DNA from: Anthonomus grandis grandis
Lineage: Eukaryota; Arthropoda; Insecta; Coleoptera; Curculionidae
Assembly: GCF_022605725.1 (NCBI RefSeq)
Contig: NC_065548.1
Coordinates: 39,797,131 to 39,861,130, forward strand
Reading direction: 5' to 3'
DNA: 64,000 nucleotides
Position numbers and translations under genes: made by a program
Shown here: positions 46,738 through 58,118 of the stretch, one piece after another
Position numbering within the stretch: position 1 is the stretch's first letter
Layout of the letters: every line of letters starts with the position of its first letter
The notes under the pieces: model-generated
Seen by the model: the letters and a program-made list of their open reading frames with translations, nothing else
The model's database searches: none
Told to the model about the DNA's origin: nothing

Positions 46738-47240
46738 TAGTCTATATCTGTAAAATCTGGAGTTCCACAGGGGTCTATTTTGGGACCTCTGTTATTTCTA
46801 TTATATACCACTGATATGAATAAAACAATTAGATACTCTCAAATATAGTCCTATGCCGATGACACACAAGTATTATAAACCTTTAATCTTAAACATTATA
46901 ATGATGCAGAAACTGAAATAAATAGTGACTTATTCAACATTTGTCAGTATAGTAGAAAACATGGACTGAGGTTAAATACTGATAGAACCAAGGTCTTGCT
47001 CTTTGCATCAAGCCCCAACTCTTCTCAGGGGATACATTCATCTTGAGAAGGAGGATCAGCTGCTTGTCTACTCGAATAAAGCTAAAAATTTGGAAACTGT
47101 ATATGACACCAGGCTTAGGTTTGAGGATCATATTTCAACACTGAGTAAAGGGACATATGTAAGTTTAAAAGTTTTATACGCAAACAAACATGTTTTGAAC
47201 TTTAAAGTGCGTAAAAAATATGTGAAACATATGTTTTAAA
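46738..47240 (+). pseudogene. LINE RT fragment (LINE-G)
   Basis: A trace of motif B (PQGSILGPLLF wording, frameshifted, about 46765-46800) is followed by SYADDTQVL (active site, about 46853-46880), then HGLRLNTDRTKVLLFASSPN and YDTRLRFEDHISTLSKGT, the RT thumb and C-terminal block. It stops at about 47237. Without flanking repeat ends it is a detached internal fragment. Confidence 0.7.
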
Positions 47241-47439
47241 ATTGACTTACGTTTTAACTCTCTTTTACTCAAGTCTTACTCAGGTTTCTTATAGACATTT
47301 AATAAATGCGTGTATAATTTAAGGGTTAATTTAAGTGTAGCGGTTTAGTGACTAAATATGCTAGAATTCGCCTTTTAAGATTTAATAATGTAATAGTATT
47401 ATTATTCCTAATAAAGACATTATTTACGTATTTATTTTT

Positions 47440-48715
47440 ATTTTATAGTCTGCGCGCCGTCATTTTGCCAACCACTCTTATTTATGTGGTGACGCAGTCT
47501 GCAGTGAGCGGAGTACATTTCTAGTAAGGCTGTTAAATTTCCTTATGGTATCTGTTTTCTTCCTTGTTACGTCCGGTATGAAAGCCCTTTGCATAAATCT
47601 GTCCTGGTAATCCTTCCCAGTAGCGATTTGCTTTGTTATGCACCAGGGTTGTGATTGCGTGTTTTGCGATATTGTAGGCAATATCTTGGATTATTTTTTG
47701 GCTAGCTTGTCAGCCGCCTCATTTTCTGTAAGCCCAGAATGTCCTGGAATCCAGGTTAAGATCATTTTGTTCCTTTCCCTAAGTAGTATGAGCTCGTTTT
47801 TGCAGGTCCATATTGCTGTAGATATACAGATGGAGGATTCTAGCGCTTTTAGAGCCGCCTAATTATTGCTGTAGATTTTGATGGTTCTGTTCATCAATCA
47901 AGTTGAATCTGATTGAGCATTTTTGCACAGATTTTAATGGCATGTACTTCCACTTGAAAAATTAATGAGCGTTTTTTAAGCCCAAGGCAGATAGATATTT
48001 CTGTCCTTCGGTTAGTGCAGTATATTCTAGCGTCTACTTCAGAATTTATTTTGGAGCCATCTGAATATACTTGAATCTCCGCTTTCGGTAGTTCTATCCA
48101 TTTCTGATCACGGTTCGCTCGGCCAAGCTCATGAACTTGTGTTTAGTATTTTTCTTGGCATTAGTTTTGATGGTATACCAAGTGTGCTATGATTTCACGC
48201 TTTCTCAATCAGTTCAGTTAATTCTATCCAGACTTTGTTTGCCGAGATGCCATATATGACGTGGTGTAGCCTGTGAGTGGTTCTTATGGCTTTCCCCTAC
48301 GGGTATATGTGCCGTGGGGGCGAGTACAAGTAGTACTTTCATGGTGACTGATGGGGTAGTTCTGATCGCCCCCGTAATGAGCAAGCAGGCCTGCCTTTGA
48401 AAACTGTTTTGTTTTATTTGTGTTGCTTTGCTCCACCACACTATAGAGCCTTAGGATATCGTGGGTCTGATGACCTGTGTGTATAGCCACTGCATCTGTT
48501 TTGGGTTCATTCCCCAGGTCTTGCCGCATATCCTGCGGTAGTTCCATAGGAACAGTGCCTTTATAATTGTTTTGTCAAGATGCGAGTTCCAGTTAAGCGG
48601 CTCATCCAAGGTTACCCCAAGATATTTTGTCTCCGTTGCAAATTGGAAGGTTTCACCTTTCAGGATTGGCGGTTTGAGTTCGCCTATATTCCTTTTTCTG
48701 GTGAATGGCACTATT
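47440..48715 (-). pseudogene. RNase H-bearing LINE fragment (LINE-F; I/R1/LOA-like group)
   Basis: On the minus strand: RNIGELKPPILKGETFQFAT and TKYLGVTLDEPLNWNSHLDK (RT thumb), then NSFQRQACLLITGAIRTTPS, the connection to an RNase H domain: AEIQVYSDGSKINSEVDARI (about 48085-48025) and a GFQDILGLQ trace of its C-terminal His region (about 47745). It ends LLEMYSAHCRLRHHINKSGW near 47470. LINEs with a C-terminal RNase H belong to the I/R1/LOA-like clades, so this differs from every other LINE here. Stops and frameshifts throughout, and it is less A/T-rich than its neighbours. Confidence 0.8.
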
Positions 48716-49336
48716 CCATAAAAGATATTAGATAATAAGAATATTATTTTTTCATCTATAGCTTCTGTATATATAATTACAAAGCAATCTAGATAAAATA
48801 GGTCACTCTTAAAATGTAAGGGGTTAAAATTACGAAAGCAACAATAGTAAATTATTTAAGGAAAAGCTTTTAATTTAAACATTGACAAATCACAAAAACG
48901 ATTTAAAAAGTCTATGGTTATAAATAGTACGAGTATAAGCGTTCAAAGGTCCCACAAAGTTTAGTTTTAAGAGCTTGGAAATAAAAATTAGCTCCATTAA
49001 AGTAGATGAGTTGCCCGCTATTCGTGCAGGTTCATTAAGTACCTATACCAAATCGTATGTATATATTAAAACTGGGTATTTTATTTTTTAAATAAATAAT
49101 ATTAATTTGCTTTTGTTATGAAGCATATGTATTACTTTGTTTGTTTTTTTATTTTTAAAATATTAATATACCACGGGTTCTGATTTATTTTTCTTGTTTG
49201 AATTGTATTTTTTGCATAAATATAGTCTTCAATACATTGATAATTTTTCCAGATAATAAGGTACCTTATTAATTTTAAGTTACGTTCTACATACAAAAAT
49301 CTCATCCATTATTCTCAAAGAGACCAACATACAAAA
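48716..49336. other. A/T-rich stretch, no gene seen
   Basis: No coding frame, element end or repeat recognised. Confidence 0.55.
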
Positions 49337-49632
49337 TTGACGAAAACAAAGAAAACACAAAGTCACGGTCTCACAACATATAATCACATATGGCTATACG
49401 TGTTTCGCTCTAGCTAGAGCATCATCAGGCCTAAGATCAGAAATATTAGTCAAACCAAAACTAAAAACTTTATCTTTCAATATGTTCTTTTTATTTTTTT
49501 AAGTTTTTAGTTTCGTTTTGACTAAAATTTTTGATTTTAGGCCTGATGATGCTCTAGCTATAGCGAAACACGTGTAGCCTGTGATTATATGTTGTAAGAT
49601 CGTGGCTTTGTGTTTCCTTTTATTTCGTCAAT
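49337..49632. repeat. Hairpin MITE-like repeat 2
   Basis: Inverted arms of about 115 bp: left TTGACGAAAACAAAGAAAAC ... and right, reversed, TTGACGAAATAAAAGGAAAC. Both arms contain CATCATCAGGCCTAA or its inverse next to CGTGTTTCGCT. About 60 A/T-rich bp separate the arms. Noncoding. The shared motif links it to the hairpin at 6.5-6.8 kb. Confidence 0.85.
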
Positions 49633-50599
49633 TACGTTCTTAAGATAAGTATTTTCATTTGGAATAATGTCATTTTTCTAGCTTTTATCGTTTAAAATTG
49701 ATTGAACAATATTATATCTCCAAAAATAAGTATTTTTTTCTTAGGAATCCAAATTATACATGTAATTTTACTTTTTCGACTTTACAGCCGCCACTAGAAA
49801 TATGTAAGTACTTTTTATACTTTATTGCCCTGTGAAATGTGCAGCAGTAAAACCTTTTGGATTTTTAAGAATACTTTGTAGTCCTAATCTAAGATACCAA
49901 CTTTTATTATATAAAGATTCTTATTTAACCATATACATTGTTTGTATTTACATTCTTTTTTTAAAGTGCTTTTTAACACTTATTTTGTGGGTTATAAATT
50001 ATATTAAAATAACTTTGTTGAAAATATTTGATGTAAATAAATTATTTGTTTAAAATTCTTCTGAGTTAACATTTGTATCGCATCAGTACCTACTCAAATC
50101 AGACAAGATTTGTCTTTTAGATTAAATAATAATATTTTCAAATGCCTGTTAGTTACTCTTTAACTTTTAAATATGTAAATTTTTTTCTTTAAATTAACCT
50201 TATATAATTTGGTGTATATCGGGAATACCATACTAGTTAGTGGAGGTTTTCGTACATTTTTTTTGCAGGCAACTCAATTTTCCATTGTCTGAGTCTAGAT
50301 AAATCTGTATTTGGCTTAGTTCACTTGAAAATACATCTTACCTATTATTCTAATCTGAACGGCCGCCAGATCAAATTCTGTTGTGGATGATCAATAATAA
50401 AAAAGTGGAAAGAGAAGCGCTTAAAGCGTGACTAGCTTTTACTTATTGACTTTACTTCAATACTTTAACATCAATAGAAAGCATTTTTTTGGAAGAAAGA
50501 CCATAGAATCTCAGTGTCCTATATATCGTATTTCGAGTTTATTTCTACCGAGAGAATGAAATTGAATCATTTAAATTTTGCCCGAGGGGCCACAATGGT
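49633..50599. other. A/T-rich stretch, no gene seen
   Basis: A 73-codon frame at 49832-50053 is hydrophobic and A/T-driven; I do not regard it as a gene. No element ends recognised. Confidence 0.5.
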
Positions 50600-50885
50600 C
50601 AGAAGAAGTTTTTAAGATTTTCATATTGAAGTCTTTACTAGGGCAGTGATGGATCCAGGAGCATCTGCCTTATTCCGTTGGAAAATTTTAAGAGACGTTT
50701 GCTATATAATACATTCAAGTATTTAAGGATTAGATTAGATCAACAAGATAATTATCGGCCCCATAATACAGCGGTAATATTACAGTTGATTCAAGATGCC
50801 AATATCAATATTCTGCCACGTGCAGGCTCGTGAGATTGATTCTTCACCTATCGAAAACGTCTGGGATAAAAGTGATTAATAAAAT
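50600..50885 (+). pseudogene. Tc1-like (DD34E) transposase relic
   Basis: Readable pieces: FTRAVMDPGAS, then FRIRLDQQDNYRPHNTAVIL with the second catalytic Asp (Tc1 wording: Q-D-N-x-x-x-H), QDANINILPRAG, and, after decay, SPIENVWDK, where Glu is the third catalytic residue of the Tc1 group. This separates it from the DD41D elements. Several frameshifts; no TIRs found. Confidence 0.65.
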
Positions 50886-52139
50886 GGATGATTTAGAATT
50901 CTCCAGGATCCCTTAATATAAATCATTAAGCTTGGTTAAGGAATGATAAAAATTCAATTAAATTTCCAATTAATTTCTATTCGCAGTGAATTATATGAAT
51001 ATTTCTTATAATTATATGAATTTTTCTTATAACCTAAATAGTGATTTTATTTTTTCTTAGTGATTTTTTAATACGCAGATATACCAGGGTATTACTGGGC
51101 CCTAATTGTGGGTAACGCTTATTTACTAATATTCTTTGTCTATATTTTATTAACTTATAGGCTGCCTTTAGCATACGGAGCTTTATTTATATATTTTTGT
51201 ACAACGGAGAACATAAAAAATACCCATTTTCAGATATAGATTTACAGGGATATAATTTCTGTGAACTTATAAAATATAGGATGAATGGCATTAGGTTGAT
51301 TAGTAGCTAAGAGGGATGTCGTATATAAAGGTCTTCTGATAGAGTCGTCATGCCCCACCAAAGGCCACCATATGTGAATATAATAATATCCTTGGAGAAG
51401 TCAATGAAGCGCTCTGGTCTAAGAAATTTTATACTGCTGGCTAAATCATCACCTCGTTCTAAATAATGAGTGCTCAGTACTCTTTAGGTTGAGACCATTA
51501 TTGTGACTATGCCAATAACCTAGGACGTGGAGATGAGGCCCATCACTGGTGTGTCACAGTAATTATCTGGTGAAATAGGGGAGCTCAGCGATGTGTGTCG
51601 TAGCTTGTTTCATGCAAGGTGCTTCCGTCCTAGCATAATATATAGCCGATAGCTATATTTTATGCTAGGCCGATTATAGGTTCGAGAGCTAGCCGTTGTT
51701 CTTTAAAAATTCTATAAAAAACGTTCTTCTTTTAAAAAGTCAGGAAAAGGAGCCTTTAAAGCAAAACCAGTGTAAATCATAGATTTAACTTTTTCGAAAG
51801 CATAATGAATTTGGTTGATATTGGTCAAATACTTTTAGGCTGGGTATTATTTTCAGACAAAGCCACTTGTACTATTAATGGAGAGGTACGTAGGACGATG
51901 CTGATTAAAAGCTTTTCTTAAATTTTCGTTTTAAAGTTTAAGCCAAAACCTTATCATGTATTCTTTGCAAATATCTATCTCATAGCGTTTCTTTTTAGGT
52001 AAACTAGGAAAATTGCCTTTTTTTGATGTCGAAACAAATATAAAATAGAAAATCAAGCAGCCTACACAGCATTAATCAAAAATTAATGTATGGCCTGGAA
52101 TCATTGAAGATCAATTATTAGTATATAATCATCAATTAT
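50886..52139. other. Stretch without recognised gene
   Basis: Mixed composition; 51290-51680 is richer in G/C but has no convincing frame. It may include the decayed upstream part of the transposase relic that follows. Confidence 0.4.
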
Positions 52140-52497
52140 AAGCCTAAAATTTTTTGATATGAATTTAACCGGTGACGGATATCTTGAGCTTTCAAATAAT
52201 ACATTGGTACCAGAACTAACACGACTATTGCCTGCTGAAATAGGAAATTTTCTTAATTTCATAATATTTTTTTCCGCAATAGATGGATTGAACGGACGGA
52301 TACAATCGAATATCAAGCAAGGCCGCCTGACCTTATTCCTTTCGTTTTTACCTTTGTGGTTACCTTAAAGGCAAAGTCTATGCTATAAGACCCAAAAATA
52401 TTAAAGAACTAAAAGCCAGGTTCAAAAGCAAAATCTATCGTCGTTTAGGGCTTTGCCAAAAAGTAAATGGTTTTCATCTTAAATACTTGCTTAACTA
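52140..52497 (+). pseudogene. DD41D-type transposase relic M10
   Basis: MNLTGDGYLELSNNTLVPEL then TRLLPAEIG corresponds to the block before the second Asp (L-TG-GYL--L). Next, in another frame, RWIERTDTIEYQARPPDLIP resembles the RW-SPDL block, and the end KARFKSKIYRRLGLCQKV matches the family C-terminus. The second Asp block is deleted. No TIRs were identified. Confidence 0.65.
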
Positions 52498-52599
52498 ATA
52501 AATAGTTTTTTTTACAAAAAAATTACATATTATTTTTAACTACTAGAAAATTACATATTACATATTTCTGTTATAGATATAATCCCCACGGTGTACATA

Positions 52600-54136
52600 A
52601 ATGTAAAGGAATAATACGAAAATGAGCACACTTAGAAGTTTTTGCCCGAGGAAGGCAGGTTTATAGGCAGGGTTTTAGTCGCAGGTTGCAACAACCTTTT
52701 GCAATAATATAACGCATATTTTAAATAAGCAAGGCACATTTTTCCAGGGAAGCCTCGCACCAAAGAAATACGTAAATTCCTTTGTTGACAAAAATAATAG
52801 CGACAAAAATCGCCTATTAGTTTGTCATATTAACATTCGAAGTTTAAGAAATAAAGTATAAGCTTAAGCTTGAAAATGTCCTAAATTCAGTTAATCTTCC
52901 TCATGTAGTTTGTATTTCAGAAACCCGGTGTAATTCAAATGAATCTCAAACTTCTTATGTATATATAAATTTACTTTGTATTGAAGGTTATTTATTAGCA
53001 TCTTATTTTTCACGCTTGGATATGAGAGGTGGGGACGTTGCAATTTATGTTCGCAAGGATCTTAGTTTTATTGAATGTAAAGTTTCCTTAGATTATGTAG
53101 AAAAGTCGACAGTCTTTTAGGTTTTGTAATTTAAAAATTAATAATCAGGAATATCTTATTGGTTGTATATATCGATCACCCTCTGAGAGTATTGATAATT
53201 ATATAAATATTTTGGAGGGATTATTAAATGAAGTTATTAAGCCCTCTACTTTGGCTATTCTATGTGGCGACTTTAATGTACATTTTGAAGATTCGTCATG
53301 TAAAAATTTCTTGAAAATTTTAAATATTTTCTCGAGTTTTGGGTTGCATCAAAGTATTATTAAGCATACAAGAATTATAGACAAATTATATCAAATAGAA
53401 TCTACTATTGACAATATATTTACCTCTATTAATATCGATGACATTTGCGCTCGCGTAGTAAACTGTGATCTTTCTGATCACTTCATGCAGTTTATTTCAG
53501 TGCCCTTACTACCTAATATTATATCATCTTTTTATGAAAAAAGGTTCTCTACACTCATATTCAGGAGTATTATTCTATGGTGTCAGATATATATTGAAAT
53601 TCAATTTTTTGTAATGGATCCTCCTTAGATTCTGAGTTTGAGGAATATCACTCTTATCGGTATTTTTGAAAGTTTTTCTGTAAAAGTTTGAAATCGTTTC
53701 AACTCAAAGAAAATTTTTTTAGTAAATACCAGTCTGGATTTGTGTTGGTTCGCTCTACACAAGATGCAATTTTGTCCCTATATTCATATGTTTTACCTAA
53801 TTTGGAATTAATTATTGTGTAAATCTATTCTTTGATTTAAAAAGGGCGTTTGATGTAATAAATATTAACATAATGTTGGATAAATTTAATGACTGTAATA
53901 TGCGTGGTCTTGCTCATAAATTGATTGAATCGTACCTGACCGGTAGACATCAAAAAACGATATTAAATAATGAAATATTTCAGTTGCACCTAAGTCTCTA
54001 CCAGTTGTAGTGGTATCCCACAGGGTAGCATTTTGGGGATTGAAATGATATTTTTTAGTCTTAGCGATTTAAATTAAAACTTGCTTGTTAAAATGCATAC
54101 CAAAACCATAGAACAAAATAAAGTTGTCAAGTATGG
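52600..54136 (+). mobile_element. LINE family A, copy 2
   Basis: A longer but internally deleted copy of the LINE at 11.4-22.5 kb. It starts upstream of the endonuclease domain and ends where LINE-C begins (about 54137). Deletions relative to copy 1 are at about 53638 (linker and start of RT lost) and about 54040 (active site lost). Confidence 0.75.
52800..54135 (+). pseudogene. LINE-A ORF2, copy 2: endonuclease nearly complete, RT deleted
   Basis: The APE endonuclease reads LLVCHINIRSLRNK, VVCISETRCNSNES, GGDVAIYVRKDLSFIE, LIGCIYRSPSESIDNYINIL, LAILCGDFNVHFED and DLSDHFMQF (His retained, unlike copy 1). Frameshifts occur at about 52860 and 53120. After 53638 only RT pieces remain: QDAILSLYSYVL, DLKRAFDVININIMLDKFND (motif A), then a junction at about 54040 into the thumb (KTIEQNKVVK). 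It cannot encode an RT. Confidence 0.8.
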
Positions 54137-54463
54137 AGATGAGATGGCGCTAGAGTGAGTAGTATTAGATTGTCACGGTGCTCTACAATTTTTCTAATTT
54201 CTAAATGAAATAGTAGAAAAGGTATCACACGTCATAAAGAAACAGTTTTAACAAACTGAAAAATCAGCGAAAAATAATCGACTTCATAAATACTAAGGTT
54301 ATAAGTTTGGAGAACGAAAACAAGCATCTAAAGGGCCTCATCGATATTCAAGAACAGTCGCTGCGCAATCAAAATATACGCATATTCAGCGTAAAAATGG
54401 CAAAAGGATAAAATTTGCACAAAAAAGTTCATCCACTTATAAATACTAAATTAAAGGTAAACA

Positions 54464-54707
54464 TGTTACGTTACGCCACTGGTTCATCCATTCGACCGTT
54501 CCCAAATTTTAGCTGACGAAGAACTATAAGAAAAACGTTTTTGTGCTTGTGTGTGAACTTTTAAATAATCAGATTTGACTGTACCGCCTAAGTCGCAAGA
54601 TCGACTCAATTTTGTATTCATATTTTTTTTAAACAGTTTTTATATTTTTAACATATTAAATTTTTTATTGAAAAAAAAGGAAACATTCTTTTATTCATTT
54701 CAAAACT
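54464..54707 (+). repeat. 5' LTR
   Basis: It runs from TGTTACGTTACGCCACTGG to ATTCATTTCAAAACT and matches 58119-58362. It should carry promoter and polyadenylation functions. A/T-rich second half; no perfect TATAAA, though TATATTTTTAACATATTAAA is near the end. Confidence 0.95.
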
Positions 54708-54724
54708 GGCGCAGTCGGTAGGAT
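54708..54724 (+). promoter_or_regulatory. Putative primer-binding site
   Basis: GGCGCAGTCGGTAGGAT directly follows the 5' LTR, the position where a tRNA primes minus-strand DNA synthesis. The wording resembles sites of insect 17.6/297-type elements, described as using tRNA-Ser; I recall this rather than having tested it. Confidence 0.7.
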
Positions 54725-55082
54725 AATTCCGGAGAGATCATAATTTCAATTTACCGGGAAATCAAAAAATTTTACAAAAACGCGTTTGAGATTGCACGTT
54801 GTTCGCTGTCTGTCGTCCCTAGCCGTTTACCAAGTGGAATTTGGAACTATCAAGAAAAGGTCCTCTCAGCTCTCCCCTAGCCTAACGAAGGAATTTGGGA
54901 TTTCTGGAAGACAGAACCTTCAAGACGTTCCCTAGCCCGAAGTTCACTGGAATTTGGATGAAAAAACTTCAACACAGTCAAGGTGTAATGCCACCGCAAT
55001 GCTGACTGAGTAGAAGCAGATCGACGAACCAACACAAACACCACAGGCTACAGTCATTCTCACGGAGTACAAGAGTTGCAGG

Positions 55083-55154
55083 GTGAGTCTTACTGCACGA
55101 TTATTTAATTTTATCAAATTTATTTTATTTTTCGTTGTTTTTTTTTTCTTGAAG
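55083..55154 (+). other. Possible leader intron of the Gypsy element
   Basis: GTGAGT at 55083 and a long T-run ending TTCTTGAAG at 55154 form a plausible 72-bp intron upstream of gag. Errantiviruses make spliced env transcripts from a leader donor. A second acceptor-like site (ATATCTTGCAG, ending 57894) lies just before the env stub. Inference from sequence pattern only. Confidence 0.35.
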
Positions 55155-55190
55155 GTTGTATCACTTGTACTCAATTTACCACCTTGCACA

Positions 55191-55844
55191 ATGCCTGATA
55201 CAACTGAAAATTCAAATTCCAATACTTCAACAACTTACACTATAACTTCCGATAAAGCAATAAAATTAATTAACCTTTTTGATGGTGCTCGCTCTAAATT
55301 GCATAATTTTATTGATTCTGTTGATTTTGTCTATTTAAAATTTAATCAAAACGAATTAGATGTTTTTCCTTTCATCGTAAAAAGCCGGCTAGAAGGCAAA
55401 GCTTTAGAATTTATTGGCTCAAGAGAATTTAATTCTTGGGATGACATAAAAATTGCACTTCTAGAACAATATGGTGAAATACTAGATATTCACTGTTTAA
55501 ATTTTGAACTCTGCCACTTTAAACAGCAACTTAATGAAAAACCTATAAAGTTTGTAGAACGCATTGAAAGTCAATTAATTAGAATTCATAAAGTTATTAA
55601 ATATGACATTAAGCTTAACACTATTGAAAAAAATTGCCTGACCACATTTCACAATAAATCTGCCTTAGTGACAGCAGTCACAGGTTTAAAAGATCCCTTG
55701 TCGCAGTGCTTAAGATCGTTAAAACCTGAGTCATTAACAGAAGTAAAACAATTAATTATTAACTATGAAAATCAACAATTTTTTAAACAAACCAATATTC
55801 AGTTTTCGAAAATGAATATTCAAAATCAGTTAAATTTAAAATAA
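55191..55844 (+). CDS. Gag protein of the Gypsy element, C-terminally shortened
   Basis: A 217-residue open frame starting MPDTTENSNSNTSTTYTITS. The middle matches retroelement capsid: INLFDGARSKLHNFIDSVDF, VKSRLEGKALEFIG, SWDDIKIALLEQYGE, FELCHFKQQLNEKPIKFVER and GLKDPLSQCLRSLKPESLTE. An upstream non-ATG start would be possible but lies in the likely leader. There is no zinc-knuckle region: the frame ends just where pol sequence begins, so the deletion removed the Gag C-terminus. The capsid core looks intact and could assemble particles, which I infer only from integrity of the frame. Confidence 0.8.
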   Translation: MPDTTENSNSNTSTTYTITSDKAIKLINLFDGARSKLHNFIDSVDFVYLKFNQNELDVFPFIVKSRLEGKALEFIGSREFNSWDDIKIALLEQYGEILDIHCLNFELCHFKQQLNEKPIKFVERIESQLIRIHKVIKYDIKLNTIEKNCLTTFHNKSALVTAVTGLKDPLSQCLRSLKPESLTEVKQLIINYENQQFFKQTNIQFSKMNIQNQLNLK

Positions 55845-57691
55845 CACCTCAAGTAATAAATAGTTTTAACAAATGTAAAGAAATCTTGACATCTGATAGT
55901 ATTTTAATGTATCCCGACTTTGACAAACAATTCATTTTAACGACAGACGCGTCTAATTACGCTCTTGGCGCGGTTCTTTCCCAATTAGATGACGACGGCA
56001 AAACAGAAAGACCAATATCTTTTGCTTCAAGAACGCTAACCGATACAGAAATTAAATACTCGACAACCGAAAAAGAATTGTTATCAATGGTATGGAGCGC
56101 GGATTATTTTCGGCCCTATATTTTTGGTGTCAAATTTCAGCTAATAACAGACCATAGACCATTAGTATGGCTTTTAAATTTAAAAGACCCCAACTCGAAT
56201 TATCGAGGTGGCGTTTAAAATTAAGCGAGTATAATTTTAATATAAAACACATTTCTGGTAAATCAAATAAAGTTGCTGATGCATTATCACGAATCCAAAT
56301 AAATGAAATCACCGTTAAAGATTATCCAGCTTTTCTTAATTCAAAACAAAATATTATGCTGACAAATTTTGATTTTTCAAACGAACAAATATTAGACCCG
56401 CAAAATAAAAATATCGTTTATATTTATGATGACTCCGAAAAAAACGAATTTCACTTTAATATCATTCGTGACGTATTTCCAGTCATAAAAGACTCCGATT
56501 TCGACTCGGTTATCGAATTAACGAACGAAACAAAAACACGTAATTTAATCTTAGCTAAGATCAAGCCGCACTGTAATGAAAACAATTTTAAAATATTGTC
56601 GGCTCTCAAATTAAAAGAAAATAAAGTTTATTATGTGACATATTTCGAAAAATATAATTTTTATAAAATGATACAGTTTTTATACCCTCAAACTAAGTTT
56701 ATTATCTGTAAAAATATTATTACTGTACCCTCAATTGAAGAGCGACAACAACTTATTTTTAATTATCATAATGATCCCAGTAATTACCACAAAGGTATAA
56801 AAGAAACTACGAATAAAATTCGCCAATTATATAAATGGAAAAATATGCATAATGACATTGCAGAATTTATAACTTTGTGTCCCACATGTCAAATTTCAAA
56901 AATTGACCGTGTAAATCGTACCCAACCTTTAAATATAACTGATGAAGCCCCAGATAAACCTTTTCAATCGCTTTCAACAGATCTTTTCTTTTTTGACAAT
57001 GAAATCTTACTAACAATTATAGACAATTTAACAAAGTTTGCACAAGTGTATTTAATTTCTAATAAAAAACCAAAAAGTGTTATTGAGTCTTTACGTGCAT
57101 ATTTTAGTATTTTTGGAATACCAAAAACCATTATCTCTGATAATGGTGGTGAATTTAATAATAAGCTAATAAAGGAATTTACCGAGACTCTTAAAATAAA
57201 ATGGCATTATACGTCATCAGAATATCATAGCTCAAACGGTATTGTAGAGCGCTTTCACGCTACTTTAGCTGATATAAAGGATGCCTTATTAATTGCAATT
57301 AATTCTTATAATTCAAGTCAACATAGTTCTACTGAATTAACGCCAAATTCTTTAGTTTTTCCTTATAAAGAAAATATTGATCTGGAACACCAACGACAAA
57401 TGATCTTAAATACTTTTCAAAACGTGAAACATAAGCACATGTCAATTAAAACTAAACAAAAGGCATATTTTGATGAAACGAAAGCAGCAAAAAAAAAATG
57501 AAACGTTTAATGTTGGACAAAAAATTCTTTTAAAACGACCCAAAAACCCAAATACACCTAAAACTATTCTTTGTACAGGACCTTACGAAATTTTAAGTGT
57601 TAATAAAGAAAATAAAACGCTTGAAATATGTCTTGATAATAATGTAATTCGCAAGTTTCATTTTAATAATGTCAAACTTTACTATGAATAA
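55836..57691 (+). pseudogene. Pol fragment: RNase H and integrase, no protease or RT
   Basis: It starts at the deletion junction at the end of gag. RNase H: FILTTDASNYALGAVLSQ, YSTTEKELLSMVWS, LITDHRPLVWLL. A one-base frame change occurs at about 56200, after which WRLKLSEYNFNIKHISGKSN and ADALSRI follow. Integrase: zinc-binding H-H-C-C (YHNDPSNYHKG ... CPTCQ), catalytic core STDLFF, ISDNGGEF and SSNGIVERFH (D, D, E), and a GPYEILSV C-terminal module. Another frame change lies in an A-run at about 57490. The last frame ends FNNVKLYYE at 57691. Catalytic residues are present but the frame breaks prevent one continuous protein. Confidence 0.9.
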
Positions 57692-57933
57692 TAATTAATT
57701 TTTTTTAATAAACATGCAATAAATTAATAAAATATCTCCCCAATATCGACATTATTGTTAAACATTTTTTATTTTTTGTTTCTGTTTGTCTGGATTAATT
57801 AATTTGATGTTACAACTTACAAGTTAAATTGAGTTTGATTTTTTTTTTGTGAGTTTATTAAATAAAAAAAATAATTAAAAATAATATCTTGCAGTTTGGC
57901 TCGCAAAGAGAAATGCAAACTTTTCATTTAAAA

Positions 57934-58023
57934 ATGACTTGGCCTTTACTTATGCAAGTATTTTGTTTTATTGCATGGACTTGGCTGCTGATCTGTATGG
58001 AACCCGTCCACATGATGACATAA
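57934..58023 (+). pseudogene. Env stub: signal-peptide-like 29 residues
   Basis: A short frame begins MTWPLLMQVFCFIAWTWLL, strongly hydrophobic like a signal peptide, and stops after 29 codons. It occupies the env position after pol and follows an acceptor-like site. Everything after it up to the purine tract (about 85 bp) is too short for env, so env is essentially deleted. Confidence 0.5.
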
Positions 58024-58108
58024 CGACATCAAGTATCGAGTATAAAAGAGATGCCATGCAGATTGCAGACTCTATGACAAATGGACCATCCCCATGGTCG
58101 TCTTCTTC

Positions 58109-58118
58109 AGAGGGGAGG
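58109..58118 (+). promoter_or_regulatory. Polypurine tract
   Basis: AGAGGGGAGG directly precedes the 3' LTR, the expected primer for plus-strand DNA synthesis. Confidence 0.85.

Noticed and set aside
54944..55222. A 92-codon minus-strand frame at the start of the Gypsy gag region.
   Set aside because: It is antisense to the leader and gag, with no motif.
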